From the NCBI GenBank assembly GCA_026120035.1, contig JALRME010000011.1, forward strand, positions 186,001-250,000: 64,000 nt of DNA, in the 5' to 3' direction. The translations under genes and the position numbers were made by a program. The notes below the pieces were generated by a model. The model was not told where the DNA came from, did no database searches, and saw nothing but the letters and a program-made list of their open reading frames with translations. The first letter of the stretch is position 1. Every line of letters starts with the position of its first letter. Positions 25,680 through 37,618 of this stretch are shown here, one piece after another. This DNA comes from Coleophoma eucalyptorum. Taxonomy: Eukaryota; Ascomycota; Leotiomycetes; Helotiales; Dermateaceae.

Positions 25680-27104
25680 TTACAAAATTGCAGCAACGGC
25701 AATTCCAACCGCGCTCAATAACATGCCAGCGTTAAAGCTTTGAGGGCTGGCTCCTCCAGTCTGAAGACTTGCTTGGCCAGACGATGTGCTGGTGGATCCA
25801 CTACCCGCCTCATCCGAAGCGGCTGGTACCACCGTGACAGACGTAATCGTGCTCACACCTCCATTTGCGTATGTTGTGGTGAGAACGATGCTCGTAGTGC
25901 GGGAACTGGTGTTTGCCTTCTTGGTTGATGAAGCAGATGTAGTTGTAGATGTGGTTGGTGCTTTGGTAGTAGTGGAGCCTGTAGAGGACGATGGTTTGTT
26001 AGAGGTAGTCAACGTAGAGGAGGCCTGGCTCGACGTAGAAACGGCAACATTGGAAGAAGAAACAATGATGGAAGTCGTCACGACCCCGGAGGAAGTGAAA
26101 ACACTAGTAGAAGAAACTACTATCTCTGAACTAGAGACAGCACTGGTAGAAGCAGGAGTGGAGGTCCCTGTTGGAAGAAAATATAAGCCATAAGAAGAAA
26201 TAGGCGAGCAGTTTAAACAAGAAGCTTAGAAGCTCGCCGTCCTCAAAGACGACTGAGCTGCAAAAGCGGAGACGGAAATCCCGCCTACCACTATAAGAAG
26301 TGAAATCTTGTTCAAGCAAAGCTTGAAATTAGGCATCGAGAAAGGAGATATAGAAGTCTCCAGGCAAGAAGAATCAACGCTAAAAGTGAAAATTGAGGTC
26401 TTGAAGACGGAAAACGTACCAGTAGTAGTAGGTTGCGCCGTGGTAACTACAGTCGAGCCCGAAACAACCACAGTAGATCCCGAAACAACCACAGTTGAAT
26501 CTGAAGTCACTACGGTTGTTGATTGTGCGGTGGTGGCAACAGCAGTACTGCTAGAAGCTTGTTGCGAGCTAGCAACTGCAGTATCGGAGGAGGCTTGCTC
26601 AGAGGTTGCTGTTGTAGTGGTAGCAGCTTGCTGGGTGGTAGCTGTTGTGGTGGCATCTGTTGAGGTTGGTGTGGAGGAATCTTGGCTCGAGGCTGGAACT
26701 GTCGACACAAGGGTAGAGGTAACTGAAGCCTCAGTAGTCTGCACAACCACCGAGGTCGAGGTAGCAACTGAAGTCTCAGCAGTGGTAGTATTCGATGCCT
26801 GACGCTTTGCCAGCTCGATCATACTGCTTGCCTGAGCAGGGTCCGCTTCAAAGACAGCTGCAATTGCCTTCTTATCCTCCTCGAACACCCCATGCTTGTA
26901 TCGGTCCGGGACGAACTTGTGTAGGATGTCGTGAAGACAGGGAGCTTCAACAGAGTCGAGAAGCTCATGAAACCTCTTTTGGTCTTCAGCAGAGGGTTTG
27001 TGCAATGGGAGAGAGAACTTGTTGTTCGGAACCGCAGAAACCAGGGACAAGGTCAGAAGTGACAGAACGGTAAGACCGACGACGAGCTTGCGGATGGGGG
27101 GCAT
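25680..27104 (-). CDS. Ser/Thr-rich secreted, probably GPI-anchored wall protein
   Basis: Exon 1 runs 27104 to 26420 and exon 2 26167 to 25680 (intron 26168-26419, donor GTACGT, acceptor AACAG). I start at the ATG at 27104 because it opens directly into a signal peptide (MPPIRKLVVGLTVLSLLTLS...). An in-frame ATG at 27221 would add 39 polar residues in front of it. After cleavage there is a short ordered N-terminal domain of about 90 residues with one Cys, then a long Ser/Thr/Val/Ala mucin-like region with repeats of the GSTVVVS type. The C-terminus has a Gly/Ser/Ala-rich stretch and a hydrophobic tail (NAGMLLSAVGIAVAAIL) typical of GPI attachment. Expected location is plasma membrane or cell wall. 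The 252-nt intron is long, and the unspliced frame stays open until 26226. Confidence 0.75.
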
Positions 27105-27221
27105 CTTGCTAGCAGGACGAGGAAGCTCGCGGTCTGAAGAAGACGGGCTCTTCTCGTTGGGGAACGAGGATATATTCTTCTCAAGGTCTTCCACCTTTGA
27201 ATTGCCGTTAGTGGGCACCAT

Positions 27222-29823
27222 GGCTAGTGCTGAGCAGGAAGGTGCAGTGGTGCAGGAGTCGTCGTGATAGTAGTGGGGCAGACGATGCAGCTAGAGAGCA
27301 AGTATCAAGACCAAGAACGAATGACAAGATGCATACGTGTCGGATAGGCGATGGTGTCGCTGGACTGCTTGCTGTGCGGAATCGAATTGGTTGGAGTTGG
27401 TTGAGGAAGTGCAGGATCTAGAGGCGAGGGCGAGAAGAAAGATATGGAGGAGAGGAGAGGGTGAACAAGGTAGGGTGTAAGCTGCAGGAGATGGAGGAAG
27501 GTCAAGAAGATCCCAGACGCACGACTTGCTGGTGGTTGCAGATGGCAGCAGCACCAACCAAATATGTCGTTGCCCAAGCACAGCTGCACCATATAGGCGG
27601 AAAGCAGGAATTCGAAGCTCCAAAAGGATAAAAGCCGGTCTTTTGCCTGCGCATGGGCCGTGCGGCTTCCTTCAGGGATCCAAGCCTTGAGGTGGTGCCA
27701 GGGTCTGTGAATACCATCGCCTTCCGCCTATTATTTGCCCGAGATATCGATGGGCAGCACTGGTAGGGAACCCTTGCTTGCTAGCCGGAATCATGACATT
27801 CTCCTCATGTCCTCACCACTTCTATCCTCCAGGGCTTCAGCGTTCACTTTCGTCATTACGGCGGGCGCAATGGTGTTTCCGAGGTCTACAAGGAGTTGGT
27901 CTCGTCGGCTGCTGCAATAGAGCCGAAGCACAGCACAAGAATATCCCAAGAATATCCTCACTGACACATCATCAACACGAGTCCAGCAACGACGACTTGC
28001 AGAGCGAAGAGGATAAGCCTTTCCTTTCTCGTGCAAACCCACGGATTGTGCTGGTGGTGCTCAGAACAAAGATCGCTTAGGATGGTTTCTTCCCGTCGTT
28101 GAACGATACATACAGTGCAGTACACTATACTACAGGCCTGTCCCCTAGGGAACATAGCCAGTTGTTAGCGTCTTCCCTAGCAACGCCGGCGCCCCAAGAC
28201 AGCGCCGTCAGCGTAGATAGCTTCCTAGCTACTGTCCGGACAGCAACGGTGCCAATGGGGAATACCCTCAAGCACACCACCACAACTTTCTTCATCGTAC
28301 CACAGTATTATTAGACAGCCTCTCCACTCACTAATCGCTTTCACCCGACATGTTAGTCATGACGCCGACTCATGGTAACCTCTGATGCCATTGCCTTCCA
28401 CAGGACGATTACGCTGTCGAGTCTCGTATTCAAGTCGTCAGCCATGGGGAGCTCCTCTTCTCGTACCAGTCCGCGCAGCAACGCGACGAACGACCCGATA
28501 GCCGTCAGGACCATTTCGTCATAGCGGAGAGGCACGTCCCAACCGGCATCTCATCCGCCAGAATCCTACAATTGTACGAAGGAAGACGGAGCTGAACAGA
28601 TGAAACCAACACGCTCGAAAAAGATACGAGGATGAGCAATGGAGACCAGCACGGAGCCAAATCGAACACGTCGATTTCGAGGCTCTTACGATCTGTCTAT
28701 CTTTCGGAAGATTATCCGTGGTAGAGTTGCTGGAAAAGCCACAACCGGCCGCTGAAGGCCTGACCGGCCGCAAGCCTGCGGAACTTTATGCAGGGTTTTT
28801 GTGCAGCTCCCAGAGGCAGAGGAAAATGGCATTGTCTATTCATAGCCAGCACGACGCTAAAAGCCCTGCAAAGTCTTTGAGGATCCGTTGGACTGGTTCG
28901 ATGATGATCCTCGGTGCAAGTGTTTGCCTTTTCCAGTCGTAGCATTTCTTTTTCGGTGGGCTCGCTAGATATCGTGGCTGTGTTGACGGGAAGGGGTGGG
29001 CTCTGACCTCTGATGGACAAGGCGTGGGTTTGACAGCTGAAAGGTGTGATGATTAAGTGACTGCGGGCCCATCTGATTGGGAGATTGAATGGTGTGAAAC
29101 TGCTTCCCACCACCAGCACTTGATGTCGCTGTCTGACCTTGCAGGCAGCCATATTCATTGCAACCATACTTCAGACAGCAACCCATATATGTGAGTACCA
29201 TCACATGCATCATATTCCTCCTCTGGCCCAAACGGACGGTGATGTGCAGGATCTGCAACTTCGTGGCAACCAACTGCACTTTCCGAAACAAAGCCTGATG
29301 CGCCTGGAGATCAATGGTGCACTTCGGCCTCTGCAGGTAAGTGCTTGCAAAGTCCAGATGCGGAATCCATTGTCAGTTCTTGTAACGAAGGAGATAAGAC
29401 GAAGTCGAATGCACCAATTGCATCCGTTGCGCCAAATGTGCGAGGTGGCGAGCTGCACGACTAGGAGGCTGGATTGAAGATTACACGACGCACAAAGTGA
29501 AAGCTGTCCGAGACTGTGTGATAATAGCTAGCACTTCTGGGTTTTAATTGTCCTTGAAGCAGCACTTAATGCCATCCAAGACACCATCAAACAGCTACTG
29601 CAAGTGCGTCTACTCTTCTTGTACCGACAAAGCTCGCAACCCGAGACCGCGAGTGAGTCCTCAAGATACATGTTCTAATTGCACTCTTGAGCCAAAAGGT
29701 GCACAGGTTAGTTCTCTAGTCTTATGATGAAATAAACTTTTGTACAGCCCCAAAAACTCCAGGAATCATACCGGCTCAGTCCCACAGAAATTCAAACATC
29801 GACCACTCAGATTGTATACTAAC
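27222..29823. other. Intergenic region, 2.6 kb, no convincing gene
   Basis: This lies upstream of the wall-protein gene and downstream of the acetoacetate-decarboxylase-like gene (both minus). The first few hundred bases are probably promoter and leader. Frames of up to 151 codons on both strands overlap and show no recognisable domain. Confidence 0.35.
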
Positions 29824-31124
29824 CTACCACTTCTTTCCCTCCTCGAAGAGAACCACTGCACCGGCCATCTTAGCCCCAAATCTCCATCTTCCCCAGCCCG
29901 GCCACCAGAACCGCTCCTTGCTATACCCGTCATCCTCAACCCCATCTCCAATTCCGTCATCATTCCCGTCTCCATTCTCAGCCCCACTCACCGTCATCTT
30001 CCTCTCACTAGCATCCATATCCCACCACCCAACCTCACACTGTCCCTTCTCAAACGGCATAATCTGACACCAGTTCTCCGTCCCAATTCTAATCCCTTCA
30101 TCGCCCGCGTCCGAAATTTGCTTCAAAGGTGGCTGCACCAGTGTCAAGTCAAGGCCCACATACTTTGCCCAAGCCGTACTCATTGGTAGAGTAGGAACAT
30201 AAGAAATAGGCGTATACGTTGCTTGGAAGAATGGCTCTGGGCTTCCTTGAGCTGTCGAATTGGTCGCAGGAAAGACTTGGATTTTCATTCCCCCCTTGGT
30301 TCCTGGTACGGGCGTAAACTTGAAGGTTGCGAGGTGTTTGGGGATGTTCCAATCTATGAATGATCTTTAGCGACCATCGTGCATTCATTCAAACACAATC
30401 ATACCACTAAAGCCCAATCTCCAAAACAAACCCAAAAAGGTAAAATGAAGAGGGAAAACTCACTCCTCCTTCCATTCCAAGCGCTCTCTCTCGTACTCAC
30501 AAAGATCCGCGTAACTCTCACATTCATCCTCTCTTTCTTTCTGCCCTCTCCACCCTTACCCACGCCGTCCTGTGGCACATCACCAGGCACGCTGAAGAAT
30601 CCAGGTACGACCACCATCTCATCATAAGCCCCAACGGGGCTGGACGTATAGCGTAAAACCTGTACCATCCCGATTCCACCTTTGAAGTTCTCCTATAGTA
30701 AAAAATTTGATGATATCAGCTTACGTTTCATCGTCCCGTCCATCTGAAATCTCAAAACTTTCCCGCAAAACCCTCAGCCCCCGCTCCCCTTCCTTATTTT
30801 GGGGGGAAATCCTCAAAAACTGTTCCTACACCTACCAAGGCTGGGTAGGTATAAGGCGCAAATCCAAGAGAGAGAGAGAAAGAATGAATAAAAAGAATGA
30901 AGAAGAAAGAGGGAAAAGGGAATAAGGAAACGGAGAAAACGAACAGTCAAAGCCTCACTCTCGTAGTTGTCTTGCGCAAAGGACGGAAGCAAATCCGTCC
31001 GCGACGAAGGGGTATAGAACGGGATGGTATAGATTTCGGAAGCGTGTAGCGTCCATGGTGCGGGTGCAATTGGGATATTTTGTGGCGGAGGAGTGGGAGA
31101 AGGAGGGGAGGAGGGGGTTGGCAT
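29824..31124 (-). CDS. Acetoacetate decarboxylase-like protein
   Basis: Exons on the minus strand are 31124-30945, 30692-30464 and 30353-29824 (312 aa). The start is the ATG at 31124; the upstream frame has only a TTG. Diagnostic segments are FKGGIGMVQVLRY, SSPVGAYDEMVVVPG, VRVTRIFVSTRESAWNGRR and NWNIPKHLATFKF, followed by a PPFF/LVQPPL-type half. These fit the acetoacetate-decarboxylase-like superfamily that is common but uncharacterised in filamentous fungi; enzymatic activity is unproven. The second intron (GTGAGT, 30354-30463) is firm. The first (30693-30944) uses a GTTCGT donor and spans 252 nt with purine-rich filler, so a missing small exon there cannot be excluded. Confidence 0.7.
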
Positions 31125-32382
31125 TGTCTTGAGTAAATGCTTGACTTGAAGAAGGAGATTAAATTTGCTGGGCAAAGATAAGGCTGGGGGTAAGAATTCA
31201 AATTGGTAGAGTTAAAAGAAAAAAAAGGTAGTAGAATAATGGCGAGTAAGTTAGCCAGTGATGATGCAATACTATAATCCGGGGAAAGAAGAGAAGGCGG
31301 AGAAGTGGAGTGGGACAGAAACATGGATGATAAGGAAGATCCTTGATCATGTGAAACAACAGAACTAAGGAAAGGTTAAAGGGAAATGCGGAAAGGGTAT
31401 ACGGTAAGCTATTGCCATGTAGTTGTTTATAAACGAAGAATGTGGTGGTGGTGTTTTGCTAAGCCTTCGGCAGCGCCAGGCTTATAGATACATCATATGA
31501 CATAAGGACCTCGTAGACGCAACCTGTAATCTTTCAACATGAGCAGTGTACATTATCTCGCAGTCAGCAATAGCCCCTGCCTAGTACAGCTATCACACAC
31601 ACTACTCTAGAAGGCTGCTTCACCCTGTGCCTTGAACTAGCGCAAGGTAAAACCCATCCCACCGCCTATCCAATCTTCCATATATCACATACAACAAAAT
31701 ATATTATTGTCTCCCTTATGTTAAGGGTCCATCTTCCCAAGGTCATTTCATTCATTTCATTTCGTTCCTATTTTCAGAAAAAAAGGCCCATCTCGATCCG
31801 TCTCAAAGTAATTACAAGAAGTAGTGACGAGGAAATCTAAGACGATCTTTACACCTTCCACCTGCAAGTAATAAGCCTTCAGGCCAAAGCCCAAAAGCCC
31901 CAACTAGAGGTAGAAGCCTGTTAAGCCATCCTGAAAAAGTAGTCTAGTCAAGACAAGATAAAGGTTAGAACCCAATAAACACAAATATCCCTAAAATCCC
32001 TATAACCCCCAAGGCTCATTTTCGACGATGATTGACTCGGCCTACCATCTTTTGAATCCCACCGTCTTTCCCGCTGGAAAATAACCCATCCCTCCTTCAT
32101 CTCCATTTCCCTTCCTATCGCCATCCCTCGGTGAAGTGTCACGTAGGTTATTCAAACATGAAACACTTCATACAGATCCAGACATCAAACAAAAGAAAAG
32201 GGCCACTACCCCAAATAAAAAACTGAAATGCTCTTGAACATTCAGGGTATCCGATCCCGAAGGGTAAAGAAGAAAAACACAAAATATACCACCGAACTCC
32301 TTGCAACGTAAAATCTGAGCAGACGTGAGATGCTGCTATGTATGCCCATTATCAACCAGTGCTCAAAATTTGGGTAGATTGA
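31125..32382. other. Intergenic region
   Basis: The interval separates two minus-strand genes: the promoter of the decarboxylase-like gene on the left and the 3' flank of the RhoGAP gene on the right. It is AT-rich, with runs such as CATTTCATTTCATTTCG near 31746-31765, and has no coding frame of note. Confidence 0.4.
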
Positions 32383-35361
32383 TCAAGCTTGTGGTTCAGA
32401 AGGTTGTGGAGTTGGTTCAGGCTCTTCCAAAATCTTCTCTGGAACCGGCTCGTCCCGCTTGACCTCCATGCTCTTTCCTCTTGATGGTAAGGTAGATGTG
32501 CTTTGGTTGGATGCTCGATCGCTGGCTGCTGGAGGGCTTTTGTTGCGCTCTTCCCTTGCCTCCTTCTCCTCTCGTCGCTTGTCAATCTTCCCCTTGAGCC
32601 AACCTAGTGGGCCTTTCTTTTCTTCACTCAATGGACCACTGTCGTTGCTTGACTGCGGATGAGCACCAATGAAGGTTGAGTCTGAACCAATTGGTATAGT
32701 GTCCCCAGTAAAGCTCTTTCGAGGACGTGATGACGAGCCGATTGAGCTAGTACTAGCACCTGCGCCATTATCAGAACCCTTCTTGGGACTGAGGGTGTTT
32801 CCCAGAGTTGCGGAGTCATCCTTCCGACGTGACATTCTCCATCTTGAGCGCTTCTCTCTACGTTCAGCAGCAGCAGCTTCATCTATTGGGTCTGGATCTG
32901 ACTGATCATTGAATGATGATTTGGAGCGTAAAGATGCCGCTGGTGACGTGAGGGGTTTAAGTGTCTGATCGGACAAATGTGGAACATCTTCAGGGCGTGG
33001 CTTGACTGGAAATTCTTCTGTTCGTGGAGTCTCTACTGCTGGTGGTGTGGCAGTAGTGTTTTCCAGGCGCGGTGTCGCCTCAGTATTCTCTAACCGTGGT
33101 TGTTCGACTACGTCTGAGGTTGGAAGAGTAGGGTGGACAGCAGGAGATCCAGATGCCAAAGAGTGGGTTGAACTTTGTGCGCTTGGGTTTGAGCTCACGG
33201 GTATCCGCTTTTTCCTCAGCTTGTTGGGTTGCTTCTTCTCACTCTCACCGGTTGGCGATCGCTGGAATAGATTAGAGATGTTCCTCTCGCGGGTGGGAGT
33301 AGCAGTCTCTGGATGCGACTCTGATAGCAAATGGTCTTGACTTGTTATTGAAACTGCAGCTGGTGATGACCCTCCCAAACTTGATGCACCGACAGCCGTA
33401 AGTGGCAACCCAGGTGACGATGCAGATGCACTTCGGCCTGCTGAAGCTGCTGAGGGCGACAGACCTCTTGGGACGGTTTGTCCAGGTGACCCAGGTGCTG
33501 GTGAACCGCCATGCCTCTGCATACGACCAGCAGGGAGAGCGGGTGAGCGCTTTGATGGGACAGTGTTACTACGATGCACTCCACCGCTCGATGTCTGCGT
33601 CAACGAACCACCATACACCGGGCTGGCTGGGCTAGGTGCACCGTTAGACTGACGTGAGTGCCTTGACGAGACAGACATGTTTCTTCGAACACCTCCAAAT
33701 TTACGGATACTCTCAGCACCAGCGCTGCCATTTGATGCTGATCTTGCCACCGTGGTTCTTGATCTGTTAGGAGTTGTAGGAGTCCCTGGTGGCGGTGTGC
33801 CATTCTGCACGTCGTGCACGGTCTGCTCATCAGCTGCGGTCCCTCTCATGCCGATCAAGAAATGATCCTGATTCTCGATCAGAAATATAAGCACATCCTG
33901 ACTCAACCTGTACTCTCCAGGGGCCATGTCATGCTGAGGATGCGACAGCATTCCTGGCTGGAAGATAGCAGCCAAATTTTGCGAGTTCATACGATTCTCA
34001 TCAGCCTTTGACGCAAAGACAGCCAACAGATCCAAGATGTACAGAAGCAACTGGCGATTCAATGGAGGTAATTCTGTAATCAGTTGCTGGTATGTAACGA
34101 TGGCTTTGCTAACATCGAAATTCTCTTGGAATTGAGGGCCATCTTGGTCGCCCACAGCTTGCATAACGTGTCCTCGCAAAGGCTCCCGGAATCTGTCATA
34201 CAGATCCAATGGTACGATGGGTTCCGGAAGCTGGTTCAAGTACCTCCGCAGCACATTTGCAGCATCGTGCACGGTATAACCTGCCCAGTCCAGGCCTTTC
34301 CCATATCGATCAGGCGAGTCAAAAATCGTCTTGAGCTCCTTAATTCGTTTTTCAGACCCGCTCAGTCTGAATATTCCTTCGACGTTGGTTGCTGCGACGA
34401 GTTAGCTGATTCTTCTGTATCGCCACAACAATTTTATACCTTTCTCCTTCAAGTATACACCACACTTTGCAACGACAATCGGCACATAACCATATATATA
34501 ACTCTTTCCTTCCGCATCGACGAGTGATATCGCAACGTTCGCGTAGGTGATGCTGGTCCGGAGTGCGACACCAAAGATACCGGTTTCTTTCACCTCTGTA
34601 CGTTTCTTTGGTTCAGTATTTTCACTTATTTTGATTACAGGCACCACGCTGACAGTTTTGGGGTTGAGGGAGAGAAAGAAGAACGCAATACTACCCAGAC
34701 GAGAACGGCTACCAACTTTAGTAACATCAGTCCCACTTGGTGTTAAACTGTTATTCCTAGATATGTTAATATGCCCGAGCAACTTAGGACGGAATAGCGA
34801 TCTAAGGACACGGGAGAAGCGCTTGTTCACTCCAGCATCTTCAGTCTGTATCCTGTCCTTGCTTAACAGAGGCTGGTTGTCAACATCTCCAAGACAACTT
34901 GAAGAGTCGCGAAAACCAACATCAGAAGAGCTCTGTCGCGATCGAGTCTCCCAGGAGAAGCGTACTAAGGACTCTAGTCCTCCATGCGCTGCTACAGGAA
35001 ATCCTTCTGCGGCCAAGGTCTCGCTGAAAGACCCCTCGGTAAATACTGAGACCAGGCGCTCTTGTTTGAAAGGGTTGATCATGGGCTTGCAATACTTCTT
35101 CCGCTTGCGAGATTTGATCACTGGTCTGCAAATCTTGATCATAGCTGGAGCTGACAAAAAAGAACTTGAACTGCTGTAGAAATTTGTGTAATTACCGGCT
35201 TTCTCTGCTGGCCTTGCTGCAGCCTTCGAGAACCCCTTCCACCAATTCTTCAGGTTCTGTTTTGTCGGAGGAGAGGCAGCCTGAATTATCGTAGCTGGAA
35301 CGGGAGCTGGTTGTGGACTGGAGAAAGGCTGCTGCTGGGCAGAAGACCCGCCGGACGACAT
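32383..35361 (-). CDS. RhoGAP protein of the Sac7 type
   Basis: Minus-strand exons are 35361-35196, 34595-34440 and 34391-32383 (776 aa). A RhoGAP domain fills about residues 60-245: it opens with GIFGVALRTSI and IYGYVPIVVAKCGVYLKEK, carries the arginine finger Arg116 in EGIFRLSG, and continues with YTVHDAANVLRRYLNQLPEP and QNLAAIFQPG. The rest is a long disordered Ser/Pro/Lys-rich tail. It stimulates GTP hydrolysis by a Rho GTPase; the domain resembles fungal Sac7-like regulators acting in polarity and wall integrity. I start at the ATG at 35361. The first intron (34596-35195; donor GTAATT, acceptor ACAG) is exactly 600 nt and has no in-frame stop, so an unspliced protein with 200 extra residues is also possible. 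Confidence 0.88.
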
Positions 35362-36587
35362 AACGAAGGAGGTCAACCCAGCTGCTGGTCGCCTGAGTGC
35401 AGGAATTACGGGTTGTTGTCAGTGAAGGGTATGCTTGCTGGTGTGTAGGGACAGAACAGGTTTGTAGATCGGGTGCTGTATCGGTTGTCGCAGAGCTGCT
35501 GTGGGAGCCAGGTTTCGATCTAGGGATGCGACAAAGTGTGAGAAAGCTCAGTGAATGCTTTTCAAGAACAGTAGTACAACTGCAGCTTTAGATCGATGCG
35601 ACTACTACCAGCAGGTCTGAGGGGTTGTCAATGGGGGGTTGTTGCAGATCCTTGAGGCGTAGCGCGAAAGACGCAAGCAGGGAAGTGAAAGGCAACGGTG
35701 CGATTGTGGCTGTGAAGTCGGTGGTACGAAGCTTAAGCAATATACTTGGAGTAGGTCGAGATGTTCGGGAGACTCGAAAAGGCGCGTCGTGCGCGACGGG
35801 AAGGTAATGTTAACTGCCAATATGAATTGCTCGAAGAGGCACTGCAGCTGTCGAGACTCAAGAGATGAAGAACGGCCTTAACTACGCGCTAGCCGAGTTA
35901 GGCGTTAGGCATAATGGTCAGAAGGACAAACTCATTCATGCAAACAACCACTCTCTTTCCTTCTAGTCTGTTTGTTTTGGTGTGGGGTTAGAGCTGTTCT
36001 GACTGCTGTCCAACTGTCATGTTTTGTTTGTATATTGAGGTCTATATTATACGATCCATCCTGCCGTTCCTCTGCCAATATCTGCCCCATTCAAGAATTT
36101 GGGGCTGTCAGAAGCGAGAAAGACGGAGAGTCCTATAATTAGAACACCCTGTACCTGGTGCCTTGTATCCAGCCCGATGATGCGTATATCATGGAGGGAG
36201 ATAAAGGGAAGCGGCCCTTAGGCCATCCAGCCCGAACAAGAGGACAATCTTGGAACGGGGACGTTGTTGATGCTTCCCGGACACCGATAAAAATTTTGCG
36301 TAGCATGATTCTAGATTCTTTGATCTCCTAACCCTAAAGACCTGGGAATACCGGGTACGGCCCCGGAGAAAGATTTCGCCATCCGACGAAGAGGTAAGGC
36401 TGAGTCCTAAAATATGAGGCATTGATTCTTGAGCTTAGCGTCATTGAGATGCGGATAAAAGTTAAGGAAGCTTCACTATTCATCAATACCCATATCAACA
36501 CCTTTCACGCCACCACATATTCCACCTTCAAGCCAATTGCCCATTGGGACTCAACTTGCAGCCTATTTTTGACTCATTATTACCACC
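35362..36587. other. Divergent promoter region RhoGAP / TIM9
   Basis: About 1.2 kb lies between the start codons of the RhoGAP gene (-) and TIM9 (+). It has only short frames without domains and presumably holds the promoters and leaders of both genes. Confidence 0.45.
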
Positions 36588-37231
36588 ATGGAGTTCGTGC
36601 CTCTCCGAAAAGCTCCTTTTTAAAATACTGACGCAGCTAGCGGTCTTACGGCAGCAGAGCAGAGAGAGTTCCAGTCTCGCATGGAGCGTAAGCAGATGAA
36701 GGAGTTTATGGGCGTAAGTTCATTTCTAAATATGGGTTTGATCACATCTGGATGCGCGGGTGGAATGCTCCTTGCGACTTTGTCGACATCTACCGGTCTA
36801 AGCTCTCAATACCTATATAATCTGCTGGAAATCTGGGAGCAGGTTGGGTAGAAGGTTGAGGAGATTGCAATGGTGAACGGAGATACAGCACCGTAAGCTG
36901 CATGATTGCTCCTCGGATCACTAAACCCAAGAGCAATGGATCCTGCATTTCCCGAGACGATAGCAAAAGCCAGATGGACAAAACGGCCCGATCAAAAGCA
37001 TTCCAAAGTCTCGATCCATTCACTAACACCCTTTTCCAGATGTTCTCCAACCTTGTATCACACTGCTTCGATTCCTGCATCGATGACTTCACAACCAAGT
37101 CACTAGTGACGCGCGAGACTGGGTGCGTGAGCCGATGTGTACAGAAATTCATGGCTGGCAGCGAGAGAATTGGACAGAGATTCCAGGAGCAACAGGCACA
37201 AATGATGAGCCAACCACCTCCAGGAAGATAA
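36588..37231 (+). CDS. TIM9: Mitochondrial intermembrane-space chaperone Tim9
   Basis: Three exons (36588-36592, 36641-36713, 37040-37231) encode 89 aa, the usual Tim9 length. The twin C-x3-C motifs CFDSC and CVSRC are separated by 15 residues. The N-terminal helix ([20 protein letters not shown]) and the C-terminal [11 protein letters not shown] helix match small Tims of the Tim9 group. With Tim10 it forms the hexameric chaperone that escorts hydrophobic precursors across the intermembrane space to TIM22. The first exon is only 5 nt (ATG plus GA) and its donor is GTTCGT. This join produces the typical MDGLTAAEQ start, which supports the model. The second intron is unusually long at 326 nt. 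Confidence 0.93.
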
Positions 37232-37618
37232 GGAAAAGGAAAATTTGGAGGGTGAGCAGGGAGCAGCTTGTGTATTGTACGATAGTGGGTGTCGGATATC
37301 GTGCCTGCAACCTTCTTTGTATGCTATATTCATTAGGGAGGTTTTGCTAGATGTGTATACTACGCGAAGGGAAATTCACAACTTGGGCAGCTCTGAAGTA
37401 GAAAAATCCAACTCAGTAAATGCCAGATGAAATCATGATTGAAAATTGCATTCAAGTCAAGTCAAGTCTAGTCTCATTCAAAAAGAACATATAATCTACA
37501 CTAAACCAGGAAGATATGCAACTCCCAGATCAGCCTCGATTATTTCTGCATCAAGCCGTAATCCCGAACGCCTGTTGAATGCATCATGTGCTTGATCATA
37601 ACATACGCCTATTTTGCC
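37232..37618. other. Convergent 3' flank of TIM9 and NUP188
   Basis: A 387-bp interval lies between the two stop codons. It contains AT-rich 3' sequence and a short imperfect TCAAG repeat near 37451-37470. No gene is seen. Confidence 0.5.

Noticed and set aside
26308..26802. 164-codon plus-strand frame, Val/Glu/Thr-rich
   Set aside because: It is the antisense shadow of the repetitive Ser/Thr wall-protein gene.
33002..33340. Plus-strand frame inside the RhoGAP tail
   Set aside because: It is an antisense shadow of low-complexity coding sequence.
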